Below the pieces are notes generated by a model. The model made no database searches. It was not told where the DNA came from and worked only from the letters and a program-made list of their open reading frames with translations. A stretch of 64,000 bases of DNA from Arthrobacter sp. Leaf337 (GTDB lineage: Bacteria > Actinomycetota > Actinomycetes > Actinomycetales > Micrococcaceae), in NCBI RefSeq assembly GCF_001423745.1, contig NZ_LMPC01000012.1, positions 644,334 through 708,333 on the forward strand. Direction: 5' to 3'. A program made the position numbers and the translations under genes. Shown here in pieces: positions 20,061 to 27,916 of this stretch. How positions within the stretch are numbered: the stretch's first letter is position 1; each line of letters starts with the position of its first letter.

Positions 20061-21089
20061 ATGCCGATTCCCCGGAAATTGTTACCGCATGTGGTTGCGG
20101 AGCTGCAGGCCCGCGAAAGCTGGAAAAGCCGCGAATACTCAAGGGCGCGGGACGAGGCACGCAGAGCAGCGGAGCTCGCTCTGTTAGAGGGGGACCAGAT
20201 CGCCTGGTGGAACATGACGCTCTTCCAGGCTGAATGCCTCAAGGACCTGGGTCAGATCCACGAGTGCATGGAACTGATCACATACCTGGCCAGCCACCCG
20301 CTCTCCGCTGCGGAACCGGCCCTGGGAGCACGGGCCTTCATCCTGCTGGCACTGTCGCAACAGGGGCTGGGGCGGCTACCCGACGCCGTCGGCGCAGCCA
20401 CCTCCGCCGCCGATCTCGTTGCCGGCAACCCCGAGTACGTCTACCTCCACATCCAGGCCCAGCGTGCACTCATCGCCGCCCTCGCGGAAAGTCGCCGGCT
20501 CGATGAGGCGTGGGACCAATGCCTCCTGCTGGAGGGCCTGCTGACGGACCTCGTGGACGAGGACACTGCCGGAAAGGCCTACTGGGTGATAGGAAACGTC
20601 GCGTTCCTCACCGGCCGGGTGAAGGACGGCGGCCGCTACCACGACATGGCTGCAGAAAGCCTGTCACCGTCGAAGGACGTGGACCTCTGGGCCAGGTTCA
20701 ACCGCGCGTCGGCGGTGATGCGCCTCGAGGCCGAGCTCACCGACCCCGCAACCCTTCGCTGCATCGAGCGGGCGGAGCTCGCCACCGAAGTGGTCGGCGG
20801 AAGTGACCGCGACCTCCTTGAAATGTCGTTTGTGCGCGCACACTGGCATTTCCTGACCGGCGATATGGCAACGGCAATCAACATGCTCCGGCCGCTGTGC
20901 ACCGAAGCAGGAATCCTGGCCACCCAAACAGCGGGAGAGGCCTCTTTCCTGCTGGGCAAATCGCTCCTTGCCAACGGTGACCACGAGGAAGCGCTCCAAC
21001 GCTTGGCTGATGCAGCCGAACTCTTTGACGATGCGGCCGCCTCCGAACGGAGCGCCCAGGTTCGCGCGTTTGCGGCAGGCGTAAGCTAA
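20061..21089 (+). CDS. Tetratricopeptide-repeat protein without DNA-binding domain
   Basis: A 342-residue all-helical protein made of TPR-like helix pairs from end to end, for example RARDEARRAAELALLEGDQIAWW (start), ALSQQGLGRLPDAVGAATSAADLV (middle) and LLGKSLLANGDHEEALQRLADAAELF (end). No helix-turn-helix, signal peptide or membrane segment is visible. The repeats resemble the C-terminal halves of actinobacterial XRE-TPR regulators, so this may be a regulator that lost its HTH, or a Rap-like peptide-binding protein. It is followed after 107 nt by the STAS-like and GGDEF/EAL genes. Binding partner unknown. Confidence 0.82.
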   Translation: MPIPRKLLPHVVAELQARESWKSREYSRARDEARRAAELALLEGDQIAWWNMTLFQAECLKDLGQIHECMELITYLASHPLSAAEPALGARAFILLALSQQGLGRLPDAVGAATSAADLVAGNPEYVYLHIQAQRALIAALAESRRLDEAWDQCLLLEGLLTDLVDEDTAGKAYWVIGNVAFLTGRVKDGGRYHDMAAESLSPSKDVDLWARFNRASAVMRLEAELTDPATLRCIERAELATEVVGGSDRDLLEMSFVRAHWHFLTGDMATAINMLRPLCTEAGILATQTAGEASFLLGKSLLANGDHEEALQRLADAAELFDDAAASERSAQVRAFAAGVS

Positions 21090-21196
21090 CGCACCCCGGA
21101 CGGCGAAGGACAGTGTATTTTTAGTCTCAGAGCCTCGTGGGAGGCTGAGTGGCGCCAGGGAGGCCAAACGGCTCCTCTCACATGTTCGGGGGATTA

Positions 21197-21556
21197 ATGT
21201 CTAAGCCGCTTGGATTGATGCAAGAACAAATTGTCAGGATCGTGCTTCCCCGAGACGAACACCTGGATGAGCATTCAGCGCGGGTGCTGGCTGCCGGCCT
21301 TCAACGCCCGCGCTCCGGCCCTCCGCTGGCCGTGCTCCTGGATGTGACAGGCGTTGCGTCCGTGAGCAGGGCGGCGAGGGCGGTGTTCAGCAATGTGAGC
21401 ACAGTGGCCGCCTGGGCACTGCTCGGACGGACTCCAGTGGACCGGATCCTGGCGCATTTCATCCTTGGCGGCGACTTCAAGTCCGGGCCTGCCAGTTACT
21501 TCACGTCCGAGCCCGAGGCCCTCAAGTGGTTGAAGGAAAACGCCCATGTTCACTGA
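21197..21556 (+). CDS. STAS/SpoIIAA-like single-domain protein (paralogue B)
   Basis: A 119-residue paralogue of the protein at 17598-17969. Shared features are LLDVTGVASVSRAARAVF, ALLGRTPVDRILAHFILG and YFTSEPEALKWL. ATG 21197 has GGGGGAT just upstream; longer in-frame extension has no RBS. Its stop overlaps the GGDEF/EAL start by 11 nt, so synthesis of the two is coupled and they probably work together, this protein perhaps acting as an input or partner domain. That role is inference. Confidence 0.83.
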   Translation: MSKPLGLMQEQIVRIVLPRDEHLDEHSARVLAAGLQRPRSGPPLAVLLDVTGVASVSRAARAVFSNVSTVAAWALLGRTPVDRILAHFILGGDFKSGPASYFTSEPEALKWLKENAHVH

Positions 21557-23084
21557 GGGCGACCCGCGCCTGGGCAAGCTGCTGGACGGAATCGTCCGCC
21601 TTGCCGCAGGGGAGCTTCACTCCCGGATCGAAGTATCCCCCGCCAGGGATGAGCTGGATGCTGTCATCATGGGCACCAACCTCCTGGCCGAAGACCTGCA
21701 GATCATGTACCAGGAGCTGGAGCAGCGGGTGGAACTGCGCACCCGGCTGCTCAACGAAGCGCACCTGGAAATGCAGAAGATGGCGCTGACGGACTCGCTG
21801 ACCGGCCTGGCGAACCGTGCGGCCCTGGTCAGTGCCCTCAACGACACCCTGACGGAGGCTGAGCGGGGCGACCTTCCGCCCGCCGTCCTCTTGCTGGACC
21901 TTGACGCCTTCAAAGGCATCAACGACTCCCTCGGCCACGCTGCCGGGGATCAGGTACTGACCGCCGTCGGGGAGCGGATCAAGGGATCAGTCCGGGACAC
22001 TGACACGGTGGCCCGCCTGGGCGGTGACGAATTCGCCGTCCTGATGCCCGCCACCACCCTCGCCCGCGCCGCGAGCGTGGGCAACCGCATCCTCGCTGCC
22101 CTGGACAGCCAAGTGGAGCTCGAGAACGACTCCGTCCAGTGCGGGGCCAGCATGGGGCTGTGCATCGGCGGAGCCGGACAAAGCGCCGAACAGCTACTCA
22201 TGGAAGCCGACGTGGCTATGTACGCTTCCAAGGCTGGCGGGCGCAACAGGCTCAAAGTATTCGAACCGGCCATGCTGCACGCGCGCCAATTGCGGAGCCA
22301 GCTTATCGATGACCTTCGGACGGCCATTTCCGAGTCAGAGCTGGTGCTTTTCTACCAGCCCGTGGTCGCGCTGGCGTCCGGGCGGATCGAGGGTGCGGAA
22401 GCCTTGGTCCGCTGGCAGCATCCTTCCCGCGGCATGGTGATGCCGGACGAATTCATTCCCCTCGCTGAAGATGCCGGACTCATTTCCGAACTGGGCGGCT
22501 GGGTGCTCCGCACTGCAGTCAGGCAACTGCAGGACTGGCGGGCCGAGGGCCGCGCCGGGGACGACTTCTCCATGCGGATCAACATCTCACCGACCGACCT
22601 TCAGCGCCTCGAGTTCATCGAAGAGGTCCGGGATGCCCTCAGCGGGGCCGGAATCAGCCCGGAGCTGCTCGTCCTGGAGCTGACCGAGGGCGCAATTGTC
22701 AGCGGCAATGAGCTGGACCGGTACTCCCTGAGCAGCCTGCGGAAGCTGGGGGTAGGGCTGGAAATCGATGACTTCGGTACGGGCTATTCCTCCATCAGCT
22801 ACCTGCGCAAGCTTCCGGTGGACAAGGTCAAAGTGGACCGCTCGCTGCTGAAGGACCTCGGAACGGACCCGGCCCAGCCGGACCTGATCGCCGCCATTCT
22901 CCAGCTGATCCGGGCGTGCGGCCTCGAAGCAGTCTGGGAAGGGGTGGAGACGGCGGAACAGGCCCGGCACCTGGCCAGTATCGGGTGCGTCAGCGCCCAA
23001 GGGTATTACTTCGGCCGGCCGGTTCCGGCGGACGAATTCGCAGCGGTGCTGGAAGCGCAGCGGGCTTCGCACCACGGCAGCTAG
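21546..23084 (+). CDS. Soluble HAMP-like/GGDEF/EAL c-di-GMP enzyme
   Basis: A 512-residue bifunctional protein. An N-terminal HAMP-like segment without membrane helices (about 10-55, RLAAGELHSRI-DEL) and a coiled coil lead to GGDEF (GGDEF at 159-163, inhibitory I-site R150xxD153) and EAL. The EAL catalytic set is complete: EAL 285-287, N346, E378, D408/D409, K429, E465 and Q485. So both synthesis and breakdown of c-di-GMP are possible; which dominates cannot be read. Start overlaps the upstream STAS-like gene by 11 nt; the stop overlaps the convergent GDPD gene by 4 nt. Confidence 0.94.
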   Translation: MFTEGDPRLGKLLDGIVRLAAGELHSRIEVSPARDELDAVIMGTNLLAEDLQIMYQELEQRVELRTRLLNEAHLEMQKMALTDSLTGLANRAALVSALNDTLTEAERGDLPPAVLLLDLDAFKGINDSLGHAAGDQVLTAVGERIKGSVRDTDTVARLGGDEFAVLMPATTLARAASVGNRILAALDSQVELENDSVQCGASMGLCIGGAGQSAEQLLMEADVAMYASKAGGRNRLKVFEPAMLHARQLRSQLIDDLRTAISESELVLFYQPVVALASGRIEGAEALVRWQHPSRGMVMPDEFIPLAEDAGLISELGGWVLRTAVRQLQDWRAEGRAGDDFSMRINISPTDLQRLEFIEEVRDALSGAGISPELLVLELTEGAIVSGNELDRYSLSSLRKLGVGLEIDDFGTGYSSISYLRKLPVDKVKVDRSLLKDLGTDPAQPDLIAAILQLIRACGLEAVWEGVETAEQARHLASIGCVSAQGYYFGRPVPADEFAAVLEAQRASHHGS

Positions 23085-23863
23085 TCCCACTGCCCCCGGT
23101 CCTGGAGCACTGTCTTGAGGAGATCGGCCCGGTCCGTCACGATGCCGTCAACACCAAGGTCCAGGAGCCGGTGCATCTCCGCGGGATCGTTGATGGTCCA
23201 CACATGGACCTGGAGGCCGTGCCGGTGGGCGCGGCGGACAAACGCCGGCGTCACCACCCGGACGGCACCGTAGCTGACCGGAACCTGCAGCGCGTGGATG
23301 CCCCGCACCACCCGTCGGATGACCGGCGCCGGAAGCACCGGTCCCAGCATTGTGAAGATCGCGTTGGACACGACGCCGGCCGACGCCGCGACCGGCCGGC
23401 TTAACCGCCTTAGAACCGCCCGGCGACGGCGGTCCGAGAAACTCGTAATCAGCACCTGGTCGTGAACGCCGTACTTCTCAATCGCGGCCGCAAGCCCGGG
23501 GACGGAGTTCCAGTCCTTGACGTCCAGGTTCAGCCGGACGCCGGGGAAGGCCCGCACCATTTCCTCGAACAGCGGGATGGGTTCCATGCCCCCGATCCTC
23601 GCCTGGGCCACCGTCCCTGCAGGGAGCCTGGAGATGCGTCCCTGCCCGTCCGTGACACGGTCGAGTGCGGGGTCATGGAACACCAGCAGCACGCCGTCGG
23701 CAGTGGTGTGGACGTCCATTTCCAGGTACCGGTAGCCGAGTTCGACGGCGGCGCGGAACGCCGCCATCGAATTTTCCAGCCCGTCCGGCGAGAACCCGCG
23801 GTGCGCCATCGCGATCCGCGCGGACGCGCTTCCGGCGGTGAAGAAAGGCTGGGGCTCAGTCAT
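23081..23863 (-). CDS. Glycerophosphodiester phosphodiesterase
   Basis: Hydrolyses glycerophosphodiesters to glycerol 3-phosphate and an alcohol. The 260-residue TIM-barrel protein has the AHRG motif (19-22), the metal-binding ELGYRYLEMDVHTTADGVLLVFHD block and the VHVWTINDPAEM / VDGIVTDRADL C-terminus. No signal peptide, so probably cytoplasmic. It starts 13 nt after the HAD phosphatase gene ends; the two form an operon. Weak RBS. Confidence 0.93.
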   Translation of the reverse strand: MTEPQPFFTAGSASARIAMAHRGFSPDGLENSMAAFRAAVELGYRYLEMDVHTTADGVLLVFHDPALDRVTDGQGRISRLPAGTVAQARIGGMEPIPLFEEMVRAFPGVRLNLDVKDWNSVPGLAAAIEKYGVHDQVLITSFSDRRRRAVLRRLSRPVAASAGVVSNAIFTMLGPVLPAPVIRRVVRGIHALQVPVSYGAVRVVTPAFVRRAHRHGLQVHVWTINDPAEMHRLLDLGVDGIVTDRADLLKTVLQDRGQWD

Positions 23864-23876
23864 TCCAGGCGCCTGC

Positions 23877-24695
23877 CTAGACGCGCTTCACGCCAAATTC
23901 GGCCAGTTTGGCTTCGAGGATCTGGGCCACGCCGTCGTCGTCGAAATGCGGCGCCTGCTGCCCCGCGGCTCGGATGGCCTCCGGGTGGCCGCTGGCCATC
24001 GCGTAGCCGTCCCCGGCCCAGCGCAGCATCTCGATGTCGTTGGGCATGTCCCCGAACGCCACCACGTCCGCTGCGTCAATCCCCAGGGTGGCGGCGTATT
24101 CCGCGAGGGTCACCGCCTTGTTGACACCCGGGAGGGCAAGTTCCAGCATGGCCACGGTGGGTGCCGAGTGGGTGGCGGAGGCGAGGTGGGCGACTGCGGG
24201 CGACACTTCGGCAAGGAAGTCGTCCGCCGTGCCTTCGCGGACGATGGCCAGGAACTTCACCACGGCGTCGTCAGCGGTGAGTGTGCTGGCCAGCGGAGCG
24301 GGGGTGAATTCGGTCAGGAGTTCGCTGGAGTCGTTTTCGATGAAGCCCGGCTCCAGGTGGAAGCCGGTGAGCGTTTCCGCGGCGAACAGCGCGGACGGCC
24401 GGAGCTGCTTGATGATGCGGCGCGCCTCGAAGACCGCTTCCAGGGCGAGCGCGCGCGCGGAGACCAGGCGGCCTTCCTCGAGGTCCCACACCACGGCACC
24501 GTTCGAGCAGATCACGGTTCCGGCGTGCCCCAGCTGGTCTTCCAGGGGGTGCAGCCAGCGGGGCGGGCGTCCGGTCACGAACACCAGTTCGACGCCGGCA
24601 TCGCGGCAGGCGTGGAAGGCGCGGATGGTCCGGTCACTGATCTTTCCGTCATGCCCGAGGATCGTTCCGTCAATATCACTTGCTACCAGCCGCAT
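23877..24695 (-). CDS. Cof-type HAD-IIB family hydrolase (sugar or cofactor phosphatase)
   Basis: A 272-residue HAD phosphatase of the Cof subfamily. D7 and D9 in SDIDGT form motif I, FVTGRPP is motif II and VVAFGDMPNDIEML is motif III, with the large C2 cap in between. Family members remove phosphate from sugar phosphates, pyridoxal phosphate or FMN; substrate unknown. No RBS; TAGACT lies exactly 6 nt before the ATG (leaderless). In operon with the GDPD gene. Confidence 0.92.
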   Translation of the reverse strand: MRLVASDIDGTILGHDGKISDRTIRAFHACRDAGVELVFVTGRPPRWLHPLEDQLGHAGTVICSNGAVVWDLEEGRLVSARALALEAVFEARRIIKQLRPSALFAAETLTGFHLEPGFIENDSSELLTEFTPAPLASTLTADDAVVKFLAIVREGTADDFLAEVSPAVAHLASATHSAPTVAMLELALPGVNKAVTLAEYAATLGIDAADVVAFGDMPNDIEMLRWAGDGYAMASGHPEAIRAAGQQAPHFDDDGVAQILEAKLAEFGVKRV

Positions 24696-24701
24696 ACAGC
24701 C

Positions 24702-24707
24702 AGTCTA
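24702..24707 (-). promoter_or_regulatory. -10 box, leaderless HAD hydrolase gene
   Basis: TAGACT on the minus strand, N6, then ATG at 24695. No Shine-Dalgarno sequence. Confidence 0.5.
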
Positions 24708-24791
24708 CGTTGGCCCGGCGGCGGCCCCCTCCGGGCGGGCTCAGGGCCGTCCGCCCCGGATCCTGGAGCGCGAATTCGCCGGAATGCTGCC

Positions 24792-24817
24792 AGATCGCCG
24801 GAAACTTACGGCGATCT
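24792..24817. terminator. Inverted repeat between HAD and YbhB-like genes
   Basis: Perfect 9-bp arms AGATCGCCG (24792-24800) and CGGCGATCT (24809-24817), with further GCCGG/GATC-containing copies at about 24770-24782 and 24827-24838. It lies just downstream of the YbhB-like gene and may terminate it. Confidence 0.4.
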
Positions 24818-24859
24818 CGCAGGCCTCCGGCGATCTCGGCGCGGCGGGGTGGACCTGGC

Positions 24860-25375
24860 TCAGCGTTCGAAGATGCCCGTGAGCGTCCCGCGGCCCAGCA
24901 CGTGCGGGGCCAGCCTGGATTCCAGCTTGCCCGGGCTGACCCCGGAGTCCACACCGAGGTGCTCCACATCGAGGGCGTAGACCGTGACGATGTACCGATG
25001 CGGGCCGTGGCCGGGCGGTGGCGCGGCGCCCAGGTAGCCGTGGAAACCGCCGTCGTTCTTCAACTGCAGTGCACCGGCCGGAAGGTGCCCGCCGCCCTCG
25101 GCACCGGCCCCGGCCCCGGCGGGAAGCGACGTGACGCCTGCCGGGAGATCCAGCACCGCCCAGTGCCAGAAGCCGCCGCGGCCCGGGGCATCGGGATCGA
25201 ACATCGTGACCGCATAGCCCCTGGTCCCCGCCGGCGCACCGCTCCAGCTCAGTTGCGGCGATTCGTCCTTGCCCCCGGCGCGCATCTTGCCGCTGCGCTG
25301 GGCGGGCGGCAGGGTTTGGCCGTCCTGGAAGGACTCGCTGCTGACGTGCAGGGAAGGGGAATGGTGGCTGGACAT
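24860..25375 (-). CDS. YbhB/YbcL family Raf kinase inhibitor-like (PEBP fold) protein
   Basis: A 171-residue PEBP-fold protein. The anion-pocket motifs are present: SPQLSWSGAPAGTRGYAVTMFDPDAPG, FWHWAVLDLPAGV and the C-terminal HRYIVTVYALDVEHLGV. The middle has a Gly/Ala-rich loop. Function in bacteria is poorly known (lipid or phosphate-compound binding). ATG 25373-25375 with AAAGG is chosen; an open frame upstream overlaps the PfkB gene and is not conserved. It follows the PfkB gene closely (10 nt). Confidence 0.9.
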   Translation of the reverse strand: MSSHHSPSLHVSSESFQDGQTLPPAQRSGKMRAGGKDESPQLSWSGAPAGTRGYAVTMFDPDAPGRGGFWHWAVLDLPAGVTSLPAGAGAGAEGGGHLPAGALQLKNDGGFHGYLGAAPPPGHGPHRYIVTVYALDVEHLGVDSGVSPGKLESRLAPHVLGRGTLTGIFER

Positions 25376-25385
25376 GTGCTGCCTT

Positions 25386-26411
25386 TCAGTTGCTGGCGGA
25401 ATCGGCATTCCTACGGTCGTCGACGGCGAGCGCGGCTTCCCGTTCGACGGCGGACTCCGCGTCGCGTTCCAGACTTTCGAGCTCGAGGTGGTTGAGTTCG
25501 GCCCTCGTGGGCGGGTTGGCCCCCGGCCGGGACACGGTGACGGCGGCTGCCCACGCCGCATGGGCCAGCAGTTCACGGAGCGACTCGGCCGGTAGCTCAC
25601 GCAGCTCCTTGCGGTTCTGGGCACCGTCCAGGCCGCGGTCCACCAGCCCGGAAATCAGCGCGGCCATGAAAGAATCGCCTGCGCCCACCGTGTCCGCCAC
25701 CTCTACCTTGGGTGCGGGGAACTCCGCTTCGCCGGCGGCGGTGATTCCCCACGGGCCGGCCGCGCCGCGGGTCACCACCACCAGGGCGGGCCCCTCGGGA
25801 CCGCCCAGGGACAGCCACCGCCGGGCCGACTCCAGGACGTCCACACCGGGGTAGAGCCATTCGAGGTCCTCGTCGGATGCCTTCACGATGTCCGCGAGGG
25901 TGACGAACTTTTCCGCCTGCCGGCGGGCATAGTCCACATCGGTGATGATGCTGGGGCGGCAGTTGGGGTCGAAGCTGATGGTGGCGGAGGGGTGCGCGTG
26001 CTCGACGGCCGCGAGCACCTCGGCAGCCCCCGGCTCCAGCATGGTGGCGATGGAGCCGGTGTGCACCAACGTGGTGCCCTGCAGCATGAACGGCAGCCGG
26101 TCCGCGAGGCCGGGAAGTTCCCAGGCGAGGTCGAACATGTAGGTGGCGGCGCCGTCGTCGTCGATCAACGCGGTGGCCACGCTGGTGGGCAGGGCATCCG
26201 GGCCCTGCGGGACCATCACCGAACTGGATTTCAGGTGGGCGGCCACGGACTCGCCGTAGGCGTCACGCCCGAACCTGCCGATGAACTGCACGGGGTGGTC
26301 CAGCCGCGCCAATCCCACTGCCACGTTGAGCGGGCTGCCGCCCACGTGGGCCTCGATTCCCGAGGATCGTTGGACAACGTCGACCAGGCCTTCGCCAATA
26401 ACTGTGAGCAT
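25386..26411 (-). CDS. PfkB family carbohydrate kinase (fructokinase-like)
   Basis: A 341-residue ribokinase-fold kinase. The N-terminal sugar site GGSPLNVAVGLARL and the C-terminal motif DTVGAGDSFMAAL, with the catalytic aspartate of GAGDS, are intact; the fructokinase-type FDPNCRPSI is also there. An unusual Glu/Arg/Asp-rich C-terminal tail of about 35 residues (LERDAESAVEREAALAVDDR) follows the fold. ATG at 26409-26411 has CAGAGT exactly 6 nt upstream; the ATG 6 nt earlier is an alternative. Precedes the YbhB-like gene. Confidence 0.91.
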   Translation of the reverse strand: MLTVIGEGLVDVVQRSSGIEAHVGGSPLNVAVGLARLDHPVQFIGRFGRDAYGESVAAHLKSSSVMVPQGPDALPTSVATALIDDDGAATYMFDLAWELPGLADRLPFMLQGTTLVHTGSIATMLEPGAAEVLAAVEHAHPSATISFDPNCRPSIITDVDYARRQAEKFVTLADIVKASDEDLEWLYPGVDVLESARRWLSLGGPEGPALVVVTRGAAGPWGITAAGEAEFPAPKVEVADTVGAGDSFMAALISGLVDRGLDGAQNRKELRELPAESLRELLAHAAWAAAVTVSRPGANPPTRAELNHLELESLERDAESAVEREAALAVDDRRNADSASN

Positions 26412-26450
26412 GGTCATACTCTGCCAGAGAAGGGACGCGCGCGCTCCTGA

Positions 26451-27815
26451 TTACGCCGGCGGGGCGTTGTCCAGGGCCACCCCGGCTGCCTCTGCGTCGC
26501 CGAACCTGGCATCCAGGTAGATCACGTCCCTGCCCGCGCGCTGCAGCAGGCTGGCGGCCACTCCGGCCCGGTAGCCGGTTCCGCAGTGGACCCACAACCG
26601 TCCCGCCGGCACTTCGTCCAGGCGGGTCAGGAGCTGGTGGACGGGAACGTTGACAGCACCGGCCACATGGGACGCTGCAAACTCGTCCGTCCGCCGCACG
26701 TCAAGGACCGTGTCCCCATCCGCGCGGCCTGCCAGCAGGCCGTCCCAGCCGAGCCGCGGGTAGGAGGCGACGGCGGCATCCGGCGCCAGCGCCTGCGGTT
26801 CGGTTCCGACGGCGGCATCCGGCGAATCGATGCCGATGCGGGAGAGGTCGCGGATGGCCTTTTCCACGTCCTCGCGGGAACCCACGAGGGTGAGCTTCTC
26901 GTCCCAAGGCAGGACCCAGCCCAGGTAGGTGGTGAAGTTGGAGCCGCTGCCATATTCAAAGCTGACGCTGCCTTTGAGATGGTTGCTGGCGAACGCCACG
27001 CGGCGGCGAAGGTCAACCACCCATTCGCCGCCGTCCAGGCGGCGGGTGAGCTCTGCGGGGTCCACTGACTCCGGGACGGCGAGGTCCGCCGGGCCGGGTC
27101 CCTTGGCGTTCAGGGCGCCCATGTGCGCGTAGTACGAGGGATACGCGGAGAGGTTGGCGATGAGTTCCTGGACGAAGTGGTCCTCGTCCGGATCGATGAG
27201 GGCGTGGTTGGCAGCGAGCTGCTCACCAAGAGTGGAGGAGCCCGCCTTGCTCGCCGGACCGGACGAACAGAAGGATCCGAAGCCGTGGGTGGGGAACAGT
27301 GCGGCATCGGGCCGCGCCTCGGCCACGAGCCGGCGAACCGAAGCGTACTGGTCGTGCGCCAGGCCCACGGTGTCGGACGCCGCGACCAGGTCTGTCCGGC
27401 CGACGGAGCCGTACAGCAGGCTGCCGCCGGAGAACACCGCCTGCTTGTCGCCGTCGTCCACGATGAAGGACAAGTGGGTATGGGTGTGTCCCGGGGTGGC
27501 GACGGCCCTGACTGTCAGGGATCCCACGCGGACGGCCTGGCCGTCGGTGATGGCTTCGCGCTCGAACTGGACCGGGTCCGCGGCGTTGACCAGGTACGTC
27601 GCGCCATGGGTTCTGGCGAGCTCCAGTCCACCGGTGACGTAGTCGTTGTGGAGGTGGGTTTCAGCGACGTGGGTGATGGTCACGCCCGCTTCACGCGCGG
27701 CGGCTTCCACGCGGTCCGTGTCCCGTTGCGGATCAATGACCAGGCCCACCGTGCCGTCGTGCACCAGGTAGCTCCGGTCTCCCAGCGGCGGCGTATCGAT
27801 CACAATGACATCCAT
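26451..27815 (-). CDS. Persulfide dioxygenase-like MBL protein fused to tandem rhodanese domains
   Basis: A 454-residue fusion, the architecture of Staphylococcus CstB and other sulfide-detoxifying persulfide dioxygenase-rhodaneses. The MBL domain (1-245) has H54-x-H56-x-D58 and H110 (PGHTHTH); the position where ETHE1 has the metal aspartate GDAL reads GGSL (130-133). A first rhodanese domain (about 255-330) lacks a catalytic Cys; the second (about 360-450) has C411 in HCGTGYRAG. Expected role is oxidation of persulfide to sulfite/thiosulfate in the cytoplasm. ATG chosen because of GAGGAGG 5 nt upstream. A CsoR/CstR-like operator lies in its promoter. Confidence 0.92.
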   Translation of the reverse strand: MDVIVIDTPPLGDRSYLVHDGTVGLVIDPQRDTDRVEAAAREAGVTITHVAETHLHNDYVTGGLELARTHGATYLVNAADPVQFEREAITDGQAVRVGSLTVRAVATPGHTHTHLSFIVDDGDKQAVFSGGSLLYGSVGRTDLVAASDTVGLAHDQYASVRRLVAEARPDAALFPTHGFGSFCSSGPASKAGSSTLGEQLAANHALIDPDEDHFVQELIANLSAYPSYYAHMGALNAKGPGPADLAVPESVDPAELTRRLDGGEWVVDLRRRVAFASNHLKGSVSFEYGSGSNFTTYLGWVLPWDEKLTLVGSREDVEKAIRDLSRIGIDSPDAAVGTEPQALAPDAAVASYPRLGWDGLLAGRADGDTVLDVRRTDEFAASHVAGAVNVPVHQLLTRLDEVPAGRLWVHCGTGYRAGVAASLLQRAGRDVIYLDARFGDAEAAGVALDNAPPA

Positions 27816-27870
27816 GGCGTCCTCCTCGACGGCCACATTTGCCTCTGGCGTGGCTTCCGGCCGTACTCAA

Positions 27871-27899
27871 ACCATACCCCTAGGGGTATGAAGCAGCAA
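27871..27899 (-). promoter_or_regulatory. Promoter of the persulfide dioxygenase-rhodanese gene
   Basis: On the minus strand TTGCTG (27894-27899) and TATGGT (27871-27876) are separated by exactly 17 nt. The spacer contains the palindromic operator. Confidence 0.65.
27873..27890. promoter_or_regulatory. CsoR/CstR-type operator
   Basis: CATACCCCTAGGGGTATG, an 18-bp perfect palindrome with central CCCC/GGGG tracts, closely resembles ATACCCnnnGGGTAT-like operators of the CsoR family, including the persulfide sensor CstR. It occupies the -35/-10 spacer, ideal for repression. No CsoR-family gene is in this window, so the regulator would act from elsewhere. Confidence 0.75.
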
Positions 27900-27916
27900 G
27901 AGGCCAACGAGGTCCG

